Assembly (NCBI GenBank): GCA_947495165.1
Contig: CANLXM010000003.1
Span: forward strand, 1-64,000
Reading direction: 5' to 3'
Length of the DNA: 64,000 bases
Origin: an uncultured Cellulomonadaceae bacterium
GTDB taxonomy: Bacteria; Actinomycetota; Actinomycetes; Actinomycetales; Cellulomonadaceae
The notes under the pieces were generated by a model that saw only the letters and a program-made list of their open reading frames with translations, did no database searches and was not told the origin of the DNA. A program made the translations under genes and the position numbers. Shown one piece after another: positions 56,495 through 64,000 of this stretch (positions are counted from its first letter, which is position 1; every line of letters starts with the position of its first letter).

Positions 56495-56535
56495 AAGGCC
56501 CGGTCACTGAAAAGTGACCGGGCCTTCTTGCTTTT
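56495..56535 (+). terminator. Terminator after tRNA-Glu
   Basis: Perfect 14-bp stem AAGGCCCGGTCACT (56495-56508) with AGTGACCGGGCCTT (56513-56526), a GAAA tetraloop, and a T-rich tail ending TTTT at 56532-56535. Confidence 0.9.
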
Positions 56536-56640
56536 CCCGGAGCCGCATCCGCGCGTGCTCCTCCTGCTCCTCCCGCATACCCCACCCGACCCGCCCACCC
56601 GACGGGCGGGGTGGGTCGGGTGGGGTGGGGAGCGGGCCGG

Positions 56641-57360
56641 CTAGGCCGAGGTGCGGCGCAGGACCTCGGTGAGGCGGTTCGCGGCCGCGACCACCGAGTT
56701 GGCGTGCAGGCGGCCGGGCTGGCGGCTCAGGCGCTCCACGGGACCGGAGATCGACACCGCAGCGACGACCTTGCCGGACGGCCCGCGCACGGGTGCCGAC
56801 ACCGAGGCGACCCCGGCCTCGCGCTCGGACACCGACTGGGCCCAGCCGCGGCGTCGGACGCCCGAGAGGATCGTCGCCGTGAACTTCGAGCCCTGCAGCC
56901 CGCGGTGCAGGCGGTCGGGCTCCTCCCACGCGAGCAGGATCTGCGCGGCGGACCCGGCGAGCATCGTCAGCGTCGCGCCGACGGGGATCGAGTCCCGCAG
57001 GCCGATCGGGCGCTCGGCGGCCGCGACGCAGATGCGCTGGTCGCCCTGGCGGCGGTAGAGCTGCGCGCTCTCGCCCGTGTGGTCGCGCAGCGCGGTGAGC
57101 ACCGGGTTGGCCGCGGCGAGCAGGCGGTCCTCGCCGGCCGCCGTCGCGAGCTCGTTGAGGCGCGGCCCTAGGACGAAACGCCCCTGCATGTCTCGTGCGA
57201 CCAGCCGATGATGCTCGAGGGCCACGGCGAGCCGGTGGGCGGTGGGGCGAGCCAGGTGGGTGGCTGCGACGAGCTGTGCGAGGGTCGCCGGTCCGGCCTC
57301 GAGAGCGCCCAGGACCGAGGCCGCCTTGTCGAGAACGCCGACTCCACTAGAGTTGTCCAT
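56641..57360 (-). CDS. IclR family regulator (NdgR/LtbR-like)
   Basis: 239 aa. An N-terminal winged helix (about 8-65: VLDKAASVLGALEAGPATLA, then LARPTAHRLAVALEHHRLVA) precedes an IclR effector domain (about 75-235). Its position divergent from leuCD matches NdgR of Streptomyces and LtbR of Corynebacterium, which control leucine (and tryptophan) biosynthesis genes. A CAATAT box 6 bases before ATG 57360 suggests a leaderless start inside the operator region. Orthology is inferred from family and context. Confidence 0.88.
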   Translation of the reverse strand: MDNSSGVGVLDKAASVLGALEAGPATLAQLVAATHLARPTAHRLAVALEHHRLVARDMQGRFVLGPRLNELATAAGEDRLLAAANPVLTALRDHTGESAQLYRRQGDQRICVAAAERPIGLRDSIPVGATLTMLAGSAAQILLAWEEPDRLHRGLQGSKFTATILSGVRRRGWAQSVSEREAGVASVSAPVRGPSGKVVAAVSISGPVERLSRQPGRLHANSVVAAANRLTEVLRRTSA

Positions 57361-57368
57361 GGGTCGAT

Positions 57369-57470
57369 ATTGCAGTCTCAACGGCTGAGACGCAAGTACG
57401 CGCCCGGCGCGTCGCAGCGACTCTTGGATGAAGCGCGGTCTCACAGACTGCAATACACGGTCTCACAGAC
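57369..57470. promoter_or_regulatory. Candidate IclR/NdgR operator cluster upstream of leuCD
   Basis: Within the 143-base divergent region: ATTGCAGTCT (57369-57378) is repeated inverted as AGACTGCAAT (57445-57454); GTCTCA-acggc-TGAGAC (57375-57391) is a perfect dyad; and the 12-mer GGTCTCACAGAC occurs twice (57437-57448 and 57459-57470), exactly 22 bases or two helical turns apart. They overlap the likely promoters of both genes. Consistent with several IclR dimers binding. Confidence 0.7.
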
Positions 57471-57503
57471 CGTACGCACTTGGGCAGAGCGGAAGGGATG
57501 AAC

Positions 57504-58931
57504 ATGGCCGGCACGCTGGCGGAGAAGGTCTGGGAGGCGCACCTGGTGCGTCGCGGCACCGACGGGGCGCCGGACCTCCTGTACATCGACCTGCACCTCG
57601 TCCACGAGGTCACGAGCCCCCAGGCGTTCGAGGGGCTCCGCCTCGCCGGGCGTCAGGTTCGGCGCACGGACCTCACGATCGCGACCGAGGACCACAACAC
57701 CCCGACGCTCAACATCGACCGGCCGATCGCGGACCTCACGAGCCGCACGCAGATCCAGACGCTGCGCAACAACGCCGCCGAGTTCGGCGTCCGGCTGCAC
57801 TCGCTCGGCGACGCGGACCAGGGCATCGTGCACGTCGTCGGCCCGCAGCTCGGCCTGACCATGCCGGGCCTGACCGTGGTGTGCGGCGACTCGCACACCT
57901 CGACGCACGGCGCGTTCGGCGCGCTCGCGTTCGGGATCGGCACCTCCGAGGTCGAGCACGTGCTCGCCACCCAGACGCTCCCGCTGCAGCCGTTCAAGAC
58001 CATGGCGATCACGATCGACGGCGAGCTCCCCGAGGGCAGCACCGCCAAGGACATCATCCTGGCGGTCATCGCGAAGATCGGCACCGGCGGCGGGCAGGGC
58101 TACGTGCTCGAGTACCGCGGCGAGGCGATCCGCAAGCTCTCCATGGAGGGCCGCATGACGATCTGCAACATGTCGATCGAGGCCGGCGCCCGCGCGGGCA
58201 TGATCGCCCCGGACGACACCACCTTCGAGTACCTGAAGGGACGCCCGCACGCCCCCGAGGGCGCGGACTGGGACGCGGCTGTCGAGTACTGGCGCACGCT
58301 GCGCACGGACGACGACGCCACGTTCGACGCCGAGGTCGTCCTCGAGGCCACGGACCTCGAGCCGTTCGTCACCTGGGGCACCAACCCCGGCCAGGGCCTG
58401 CCGCTGTCGGCCGACGTGCCCGACCCCGCGCAGATCGCCGACGAGAACGAGCGCGTCGCCGCCGAGCGCGCGCTGGAGTACATGGGTCTCGAGGCCGGCA
58501 CCCCGCTGCGAGACATCGCGGTCGACACCGTCTTCATCGGCTCGTGCACCAACGGCCGCATGGAGGACCTGCGCGCGGTCGCCGAGATCATCCAGGGCCG
58601 CCGCAAGCACGACGACGTCCGCGTCCTCGTGGTCCCGGGCTCCGCCCGCGTCCGGCTCCAGGCCGAGGCCGAGGGCCTCGACCAGGTGTTCCTCGACTTC
58701 GGCGCCGAGTGGCGCAACGCCGGGTGCTCGATGTGCCTGGGCATGAACCCGGACCAGCTCGCCCCGGGCGAGCGCGCCGCGTCGACCTCCAACCGCAACT
58801 TCGAGGGCCGGCAGGGCAAGGGCGGGCGCACGCACCTCGTGTCCCCGCTCGTCGCCGCCGCCACCGCCATCCGCGGCACGCTCTCCTCGCCGGCCGACCT
58901 GGCCCGCGACGACGCGCTGCTGCCCGCCTGA
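57504..58931 (+). CDS. leuC: 3-isopropylmalate dehydratase large subunit
   Basis: 475 aa, [4Fe-4S] aconitase-family subunit. With LeuD it isomerises 2- to 3-isopropylmalate, and citramalate to 3-methylmalate in the CimA route. Cluster cysteines lie in [13 protein letters not shown] and [32 protein letters not shown] is the substrate region. GGAAGGG at 57491-57497 lies 6 bases before ATG 57504, so this start is preferred to ATG 57498. Confidence 0.97.
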   Translation: MAGTLAEKVWEAHLVRRGTDGAPDLLYIDLHLVHEVTSPQAFEGLRLAGRQVRRTDLTIATEDHNTPTLNIDRPIADLTSRTQIQTLRNNAAEFGVRLHSLGDADQGIVHVVGPQLGLTMPGLTVVCGDSHTSTHGAFGALAFGIGTSEVEHVLATQTLPLQPFKTMAITIDGELPEGSTAKDIILAVIAKIGTGGGQGYVLEYRGEAIRKLSMEGRMTICNMSIEAGARAGMIAPDDTTFEYLKGRPHAPEGADWDAAVEYWRTLRTDDDATFDAEVVLEATDLEPFVTWGTNPGQGLPLSADVPDPAQIADENERVAAERALEYMGLEAGTPLRDIAVDTVFIGSCTNGRMEDLRAVAEIIQGRRKHDDVRVLVVPGSARVRLQAEAEGLDQVFLDFGAEWRNAGCSMCLGMNPDQLAPGERAASTSNRNFEGRQGKGGRTHLVSPLVAAATAIRGTLSSPADLARDDALLPA

Positions 58932-58948
58932 GACCCGAGGAGACCGCC

Positions 58949-59599
58949 ATGGAGAAGTTCACCACCCACACCGGCGTCGGCGTCCCCCTGCGTCGCAGCA
59001 ACGTGGACACCGACCAGATCATCCCCGCCGTGTACCTCAAGCGGGTGACGCGTACGGGCTTCGAGGACGCACTCTTCGCCGCGTGGCGCGGGGACCCCGA
59101 CTTCGTGCTCAACCAGCCCCCGTACGCGTCGGGCTCGGTGCTCGTCGCCGGCCCCGACTTCGGCACCGGCTCGTCGCGCGAGCACGCCGTCTGGGCGCTC
59201 AAGGACTACGGCTTCAAGGTCGTCCTCTCGCCCCGCTTCGCGGACATCTTCCGCGGCAACTCGGGCAAGCAGGGTCTCCTCGCCGCGCAGGTGTCCCAGG
59301 AGGACATCGAGCTCCTGTGGAAGATCCTCGAGACGACGCCGGGCGCCCAGGTGACCGTGAACCTCGCCGAGCGCACCGCAGCGGCGGGCGACGTCGTCGT
59401 ACCCATCCAGGTCGACGACTACACGCGTTGGCGCCTCATGGAGGGCCTGGACGACATCGGCCTCACGCTGCAGCACGAGAGCGACATCACGGCGTTCGAG
59501 GAGCGGCGCGAGGCCTGGCGTCCGCGCACCCTGCCCGCCAAGCACCTCCCGCCCGTCGAGATCGTCGCCGCGCGTCCCGTCGGGGGCGACGACGCCTGA
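58949..59599 (+). CDS. leuD: 3-isopropylmalate dehydratase small subunit
   Basis: 216 aa swivelling domain. [20 protein letters not shown] and [21 protein letters not shown] are the family signatures. It forms a heterodimer with LeuC, from which it is separated by 17 bases including CGAGGAGA. A terminator follows. Confidence 0.97.
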   Translation: MEKFTTHTGVGVPLRRSNVDTDQIIPAVYLKRVTRTGFEDALFAAWRGDPDFVLNQPPYASGSVLVAGPDFGTGSSREHAVWALKDYGFKVVLSPRFADIFRGNSGKQGLLAAQVSQEDIELLWKILETTPGAQVTVNLAERTAAAGDVVVPIQVDDYTRWRLMEGLDDIGLTLQHESDITAFEERREAWRPRTLPAKHLPPVEIVAARPVGGDDA

Positions 59600-59621
59600 G
59601 CGACTGAGAGAACTCTCACCG

Positions 59622-59665
59622 ACGCCGGGCACGACGCGTGGAATACCGCGCCTCGTGCCCGGCGT
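59622..59665 (+). terminator. Terminator after leuCD
   Basis: Perfect 13-bp stem ACGCCGGGCACGA (59622-59634) with TCGTGCCCGGCGT (59653-59665) and CGCG/CGCG pairing in the loop; begins 23 bases after the leuD stop. Confidence 0.75.
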
Positions 59666-59748
59666 TCGTCCTGCGTGCCGCAGCGCGCCACCAGGGCAGC
59701 AGCGGCATGATGGTGCCTCACCACCGAGCGATAGGCGACGATAGACCC

Positions 59749-61065
59749 ATGACCGACCTGCTCTCCGTCAACGGGGGAAGCCCGCTGCACGGTTCCATCA
59801 CCGTGCGCGGCGCCAAGAACTTCGTCTCCAAGGCCATGGTGGCCTCGCTCCTGGGCACGGGCCCGAGCGAGCTGCGCAACGTGCCGCAGATCCGCGACGT
59901 CGACGTCGTCAGCGGGCTCCTCGAGCTGCACGGCGTGACCGTGGACTACGACCCCGTGGCCGGCGTGCTGAAGCTCGACCCGTCGAACGTCGAGTCCGCG
60001 CACGTCGCCGACATCGACGCGCACGCGGGCTCCTCACGCATCCCGATCCTGTTCTGCGGCCCGCTGCTGCACCGGCTGGGCGAGGCGTTCATCCCGGACC
60101 TGGGCGGCTGCCGCATCGGTGACCGGCCGATCAACTACCACCTGGACATCCTGCGGCAGTTCGGCGCGCAGGTGGACAAGCGGGCCCAGGGCATCCACCT
60201 GACGGCCCCGAACGGCCTGCACGGCACCAAGATCTCCCTGCCGTACCCGAGCGTGGGGGCCACCGAGCAGCTCCTGCTCACCGCCGTGCGCGCGCACGGG
60301 GTGACCGAGCTCGCGGGTGCCGCGATCGAGCCCGAGATCATGGACCTGATCAACGTCCTGCAGAAGATGGGCGCGATCATCTCCGTCGACACCGACCGGG
60401 TGATCCGGATCGAGGGCGTCGACGAGCTCACCGGCTACCGCCACACCGCACTGGGCGACCGCATCGAGGCCGCGTCCTGGGCGTCGGCCGCGCTGGCCAC
60501 GGGCGGCGACATCTACGTCAAGGGTGCGACCCAGCCGGAGATGACCGCCTTCCTCAACACCTTCCGCAAGGTCGGCGGGCAGTTCGAGGTCGACGACGAC
60601 GGCATCCGGTTCTTCCACCCGGGCGGCGACCTCAGCTCGATCGTGCTCGAGACCGACGTGCACCCCGGCTTCATGACGGACTGGCAGCAGCCGCTCGTCG
60701 TCGCGCTCACCCAGGCCAAGGGCCTGTCGATCGTGCACGAGACCGTCTACGAGAACCGGTTCGGCTTCACCGACGCGCTGCGCGGCATGGGGGCGACCAT
60801 CCAGGTCTACAAGGAGTGCCTGGGCGGACGCCCGTGCCGGTTCGGCCAGCGCAACTTCCTGCACTCGGCGGTGATCTCCGGCCCGACCAAGCTCACGGCC
60901 GCCGACATCGAGGTGCCGGACCTGCGTGGCGGCTTCTCGCACCTCATCGCCGCGCTCGCCGCCGAGGGCCGCTCCACCGTGCGCGGGATCACCCTCATCG
61001 ACCGGGGGTACGAGGCCTTCACCGAGAAGCTCACGGCGCTCGGCGCGTCCTTCGACCGCGACTGA
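59749..61065 (+). CDS. murA: UDP-N-acetylglucosamine 1-carboxyvinyltransferase
   Basis: 438 aa. First committed step of peptidoglycan synthesis: transfer of enolpyruvate from PEP to UDP-GlcNAc. TVRGAKNFVSKAM (Lys-Asn pair, about 19-30) and the loop LGGCRIGDRP are present; C121 is the residue alkylated by fosfomycin in E. coli MurA, unlike the Asp of M. tuberculosis. ATG 59749 gives MTDLLSVNGGSPLHGSITVR, matching the family N-terminus. First of murA-plsC-gpsA. Confidence 0.95.
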   Translation: MTDLLSVNGGSPLHGSITVRGAKNFVSKAMVASLLGTGPSELRNVPQIRDVDVVSGLLELHGVTVDYDPVAGVLKLDPSNVESAHVADIDAHAGSSRIPILFCGPLLHRLGEAFIPDLGGCRIGDRPINYHLDILRQFGAQVDKRAQGIHLTAPNGLHGTKISLPYPSVGATEQLLLTAVRAHGVTELAGAAIEPEIMDLINVLQKMGAIISVDTDRVIRIEGVDELTGYRHTALGDRIEAASWASAALATGGDIYVKGATQPEMTAFLNTFRKVGGQFEVDDDGIRFFHPGGDLSSIVLETDVHPGFMTDWQQPLVVALTQAKGLSIVHETVYENRFGFTDALRGMGATIQVYKECLGGRPCRFGQRNFLHSAVISGPTKLTAADIEVPDLRGGFSHLIAALAAEGRSTVRGITLIDRGYEAFTEKLTALGASFDRD

Positions 61066-61076
61066 CAGGAGCACCC

Positions 61077-61817
61077 GTGCCCATCGCACACCCCGAGAGC
61101 CGGACGTACCGGGCGGCCGCGTTCGTGCTGCGGCCGCTGCTGTTCGCGATCACCAAGCGGGACTGGCAGGGGGGAGAGCACCTGCGCCAGGACGGCGGCT
61201 TCATCGTCGCGGCGAACCACTTCTCCAACCTCGACCCGTTGACCTTCGCGCACTTCATGTACGACCACGGCATCGCGCCGCGGATCCTCGCGAAGTCCTC
61301 GCTGTTCACGATCCCCGTGGTGGGCAAGCTGCTGGCGAACACCGGGCAGATCCCCGTGCACCGGCAGACGACGCAGGCGGGGCGGTCGCTCGAGGAGGCC
61401 GTGGCGGCCCTCGAGGGTGGGGCGTGCGTCGCGGTGTTCCCCGAGGGCACGCTCACGCGAGAGCCCAACCTGTGGCCGATGGCCGGCAAGACCGGTGTCG
61501 CTCGGCTGGCGCTGCTGTCCCGCGCGCCCGTGGTGCCCGTGGTGCAGTGGGGGGTGCAGGAGATCCTGCCGCGCTACAGCAAGAAGTTCCGCCCGTTCCC
61601 GCGCAAGACCGTGCACGTGCACGCCGGCCCGCCCGTGGACCTGTCCGACCTGTACGACCGCCCGCTCGACACCGTGGTGCTGCGCGAGGCCACCGAGCGC
61701 GTGATGACCGCGATCACGACCATCCTCGAGGGCATCCGCGGTGAGCAGGCGCCCGCCGAGCGGTACGTGATGCGTGACCGTTCCCGACCGTCCGCGACCC
61801 CCGAGGACCCCGCGTGA
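61077..61817 (+). CDS. plsC: 1-acyl-sn-glycerol-3-phosphate acyltransferase
   Basis: 246 aa. The acyltransferase motifs are NHFSNLD (H48, D53) and FPEGTLTRE (about 121-129). It makes phosphatidic acid from lysophosphatidic acid at the membrane. GTG 61077 has AGGAG upstream and lies 11 bases after murA; its stop overlaps the gpsA GTG by 4 bases. Confidence 0.92.
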   Translation: MPIAHPESRTYRAAAFVLRPLLFAITKRDWQGGEHLRQDGGFIVAANHFSNLDPLTFAHFMYDHGIAPRILAKSSLFTIPVVGKLLANTGQIPVHRQTTQAGRSLEEAVAALEGGACVAVFPEGTLTREPNLWPMAGKTGVARLALLSRAPVVPVVQWGVQEILPRYSKKFRPFPRKTVHVHAGPPVDLSDLYDRPLDTVVLREATERVMTAITTILEGIRGEQAPAERYVMRDRSRPSATPEDPA

Positions 61818-62854
61818 GCGAGCAGCTCGACGCCGGCGAGACCGGCGAGACTGTGCTGCGTGCCGCCGTCCTGGGCACCGGCGCGTGGGGGACGACCTTC
61901 GCCATGGTGCTCGCCGACGCCGGCTGCGACGTCGCGATGTGGGGTCGCTCGCCGGAGGTGTGCGACCAGATCACGACGGCCCACCGCAACTCGCGCAACC
62001 TCGCGGGCATCGAGCTGCCGGCGACGATCAGCGCGAGCACGGAGGCCGGCACCGTTCTCGACGGACGGGACATCGTCGCGATCGCCGTCCCGTCGCAGTC
62101 GGCGCGGGAGACGCTCGCGGGCTTGCGGGGCTCCTGGCCCGTCGGCGCCACCGCGGTGTCTCTCATGAAGGGCGTCGAGCTCGGGACGGACGCGCGGATG
62201 AGCGAGGTGATCGCCGAGTCGCTCGGCATCCCCGAGAGCCACGTCGTCGTCGTCTCCGGGCCGAACCTGGCGCGGGAGATCGCCGAGCACCAGCCGACGG
62301 CGACCGTGGTCGCCGGGACGGACCAGGAGCGGCTCGCGCAGGTCGCCCGGGCGTGCGCCAACCCCTACTTCCGGCCCTACACGAACTCCGACGTCGTCGG
62401 CGTGGAGCTGTGCGGGGCGGTCAAGAACGTCATCGCGATCGCCGTGGGGATCGCCCAGGGGCGCGGGTTCGGGCTCAACACCACGGCCACGATCATCACC
62501 CGCGGCCTCGTGGAGATCACGCGCCTCGGGGTCGCTCTGGGCGCGGCGGCGGAGACCTTCGGCGGTCTCGCGGGCCTCGGGGACCTGATGGCGACGTGCG
62601 CCTCGCCGTTGTCGCGCAACCACACGCTCGGTCGGCACATCGGCCAGGGGCTCGACCTGCGCGAGGCGATCGCGGCGACCGGTGGTACGGCGGAAGGTGT
62701 GAAGTCCGCGACGTCGGTGCTCGAGCTCGCGGGGCGCCACGGGGTCGAGATGCCGATCACGGCGGCGGTCGTCGGCGTGCTGCACGAGGGCCTGCCGGTC
62801 GCGGACATGGCCACGATGCTGCTCGCGCGGCCCAAGAAGGCCGAGCGGACGTAG
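61814..62854 (+). CDS. gpsA: Glycerol-3-phosphate dehydrogenase [NAD(P)+]
   Basis: 346 aa. The Rossmann motif is AVLGTGAWGTTFAMVLADAG (about 18-37), and GVELCGAVKNVIAIAVGIAQ holds the catalytic lysine. It reduces dihydroxyacetone phosphate to sn-glycerol-3-phosphate, the substrate for the first phospholipid acylation, so it works with PlsC. GTG start overlapping plsC (GTGA). Confidence 0.96.
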   Translation: MSEQLDAGETGETVLRAAVLGTGAWGTTFAMVLADAGCDVAMWGRSPEVCDQITTAHRNSRNLAGIELPATISASTEAGTVLDGRDIVAIAVPSQSARETLAGLRGSWPVGATAVSLMKGVELGTDARMSEVIAESLGIPESHVVVVSGPNLAREIAEHQPTATVVAGTDQERLAQVARACANPYFRPYTNSDVVGVELCGAVKNVIAIAVGIAQGRGFGLNTTATIITRGLVEITRLGVALGAAAETFGGLAGLGDLMATCASPLSRNHTLGRHIGQGLDLREAIAATGGTAEGVKSATSVLELAGRHGVEMPITAAVVGVLHEGLPVADMATMLLARPKKAERT

Positions 62855-62861
62855 CCCTTGC

Positions 62862-62894
62862 GCCCCAGGCGGCCCGCAAGAGGCCGCCCGGGGC
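62862..62894. terminator. Bidirectional terminator after gpsA
   Basis: GCCCCAGGCGGCC (62862-62874) pairs with GGCCGCCCGGGGC (62882-62894) with one internal mismatch, 8 bases after gpsA and 6 bases before the end of the convergent LLM gene. Confidence 0.7.
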
Positions 62895-62899
62895 GCCGG

Positions 62900-63946
62900 T
62901 CAGGCCAGCATGTCTCGCACGAGCGGAGCCACCTGCGAGCCGTAGAGCTCGATCGAGCGCGCGAGCATCGTGTGCGGCATGTGCCCGTTGGCGTACTTGA
63001 GGTCGAACCGGTCGGCGCCGAGCGTCTGCAGCGTGCGCGCGATCTTGCGCGCGACGGTCTCGGGGGAGCCGATCGCGTAGGCGCCCGCGGGTGCGACCAT
63101 CTGCCGGAACTGGCTCTCGGTGATCGGGCGCCCGCCGCGCTCGGCGAAGATCCGGGAGAAGTAGGGACCGAGGTACGGCCAGGCCTCGGCGACGGCCTGC
63201 TCGTCGGTCTCGGCGACGTGCCCGGGCATGTGGACACCGATCCGCTGGAGGGGGTTGCCGAGCTCGTCGAGCGCCCGCCGGTAGAGGTCCGTGAACTGCG
63301 CGAACGACGCGGGCGAGCCGCCGATGATCGCGAGCATGAGGGGCAGGCCGTGCTGCGCCGTGCGGATCACGGACTGGGGGGAGCCGCCGACGGCGATCCA
63401 GGCCTTGAGCAGGCCGTCCTCCACGTGCGGGAACACCTCGGCGTCGGACAGCGGTGCCCGCGTGCTGCCGGACCACGTGACGGGCTGCTGCGCGCGCGCT
63501 CGCATGAACAGCTCGAGCTTCTCCTCGAACAGCACCTCGTAGTCGGACAGGTTGTAGCCGAACAGCCCGAACGACTCGATGAACGACCCGCGGCCCAGGA
63601 TGACCTCCGCGCGCCCGCCCGAGATCGCGTCGAGGGTCGCGAAGCGCTGGAACACCCGGATCGGGTCCTCCGACGACAGCACCGTGACGGCGGTGCCCAC
63701 GTGGATGCGCTCGGTCTGGGCAGCGATCGCTGTCGCGACCGTGTCGGGCGCGGAGACGGCGAAGTCGGCGCGGTGGTGCTCGCCGATCCCGATGAAGTCG
63801 AGTCCGACCTGGTCCGCGAGAACACCCTGCGCGACGACCTCGCGGATGGTCTGGGCGTGGCTGCTCAGGTCGCCGTCGGGCGCCGTCGAGACGTCACCGA
63901 AGGTGTCGAGGCCGAGCTGGAGGTCGAAGGGGGAGGCGGTGGGCAT
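62900..63946 (-). CDS. LLM-class flavin-dependent oxidoreductase
   Basis: 348 aa luciferase-like monooxygenase fold: DQVGLDFIGIGEHHRADFAV, IHVGTAVTVLSSEDPIRVFQ, GRAEVILGRGSFIESFGLFG and the C-terminal ADRFDLKYANGHMPHTMLAR. It uses FMN or coenzyme F420 to oxidise an unknown substrate. GGAG precedes ATG 63946. A perfect 15-bp palindrome lies about 37 bases upstream. Confidence 0.9.
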   Translation of the reverse strand: MPTASPFDLQLGLDTFGDVSTAPDGDLSSHAQTIREVVAQGVLADQVGLDFIGIGEHHRADFAVSAPDTVATAIAAQTERIHVGTAVTVLSSEDPIRVFQRFATLDAISGGRAEVILGRGSFIESFGLFGYNLSDYEVLFEEKLELFMRARAQQPVTWSGSTRAPLSDAEVFPHVEDGLLKAWIAVGGSPQSVIRTAQHGLPLMLAIIGGSPASFAQFTDLYRRALDELGNPLQRIGVHMPGHVAETDEQAVAEAWPYLGPYFSRIFAERGGRPITESQFRQMVAPAGAYAIGSPETVARKIARTLQTLGADRFDLKYANGHMPHTMLARSIELYGSQVAPLVRDMLA

Positions 63947-63982
63947 CGCGGCTGCTCCGTCGGGTCGGTTCGCGGGGTCGTT

Positions 63983-63997
63983 GATCGTTCAACGATC
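63983..63997. promoter_or_regulatory. Candidate operator upstream of the LLM oxidoreductase gene
   Basis: GATCGTT-c-AACGATC, a perfect 15-bp palindrome; the overlapping GTTGA/TCAAC repeat fits sites of MarR-type repressors. No regulator gene is visible before the window ends. Confidence 0.5.
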
Positions 63998-64000
63998 TCA

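Overview
The window is about 64 kb of very GC-rich DNA with dense, mostly non-overlapping genes on both strands. Several features point to an actinobacterium of the order Micrococcales, most likely a Cellulomonas-like genus: GatCAB, a GltX/tRNA-Gln/tRNA-Glu/IclR/leuCD/murA/plsC/gpsA gene order, a DUF3516 helicase, a secreted multi-domain GH10 xylanase, and frequent leaderless starts. The genus is inferred from gene content and was not tested by comparison.

Layout. Positions 1-70 hold the 3' end of a 5S rRNA and its terminator. 139-4783 is gatCAB plus a GNAT acetyltransferase and a pterin dehydratase/VOC fusion. 4903-16385 is a branched-chain amino acid block: two unlike ilvD genes, an attenuator-controlled ilvBNC, leuB and ilvE, with three small unrelated genes between ilvC and leuB. 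16509-25728 has a secreted xylanase divergent from an Opp-type ABC importer. 26511-28320 is cimA behind a second leader-peptide attenuator. 28366-35961 is a run of small regulators: PadR with a HAAS-like membrane protein, lplA, XRE with a membrane protein, and PadR with an ABC exporter-type system. 35972-45262 has yggS, a DUF2079 membrane protein, a large helicase and a four-gene ABC importer of unknown substrate. 45550-55989 is a mixed set of small enzymes, lipoproteins and gltX. 56115-62854 has tRNA-Gln, tRNA-Glu, an IclR regulator divergent from leuCD, then murA-plsC-gpsA. The window ends in an LLM flavin oxidoreductase.

How the genes fit together. CimA, LeuCD and LeuB can make 2-oxobutyrate from pyruvate (citramalate route). 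IlvBN, IlvC, IlvD and IlvE then finish isoleucine and valine, and the same LeuBCD serves leucine; only leuA is missing here. At least three separate controls act on this pathway: the ilvB leader (13 codons, six of them Ile/Leu/Val), the cimA leader (9 codons, three of them Leu/Ile) and repeated IclR-type operators between the IclR gene and leuC. A second theme is glutaminyl-tRNA synthesis by the indirect route: GltX, GatCAB, tRNA-Gln and tRNA-Glu are all present and no glnS was seen.

No CRISPR array, insertion sequence, prophage or clear foreign island was seen. The best leads are regulatory: the two attenuators, clusters of dyad operators beside PadR, XRE and IclR genes, three unlike intergenic hairpin repeats, and an apparently widespread leaderless promoter-start arrangement.
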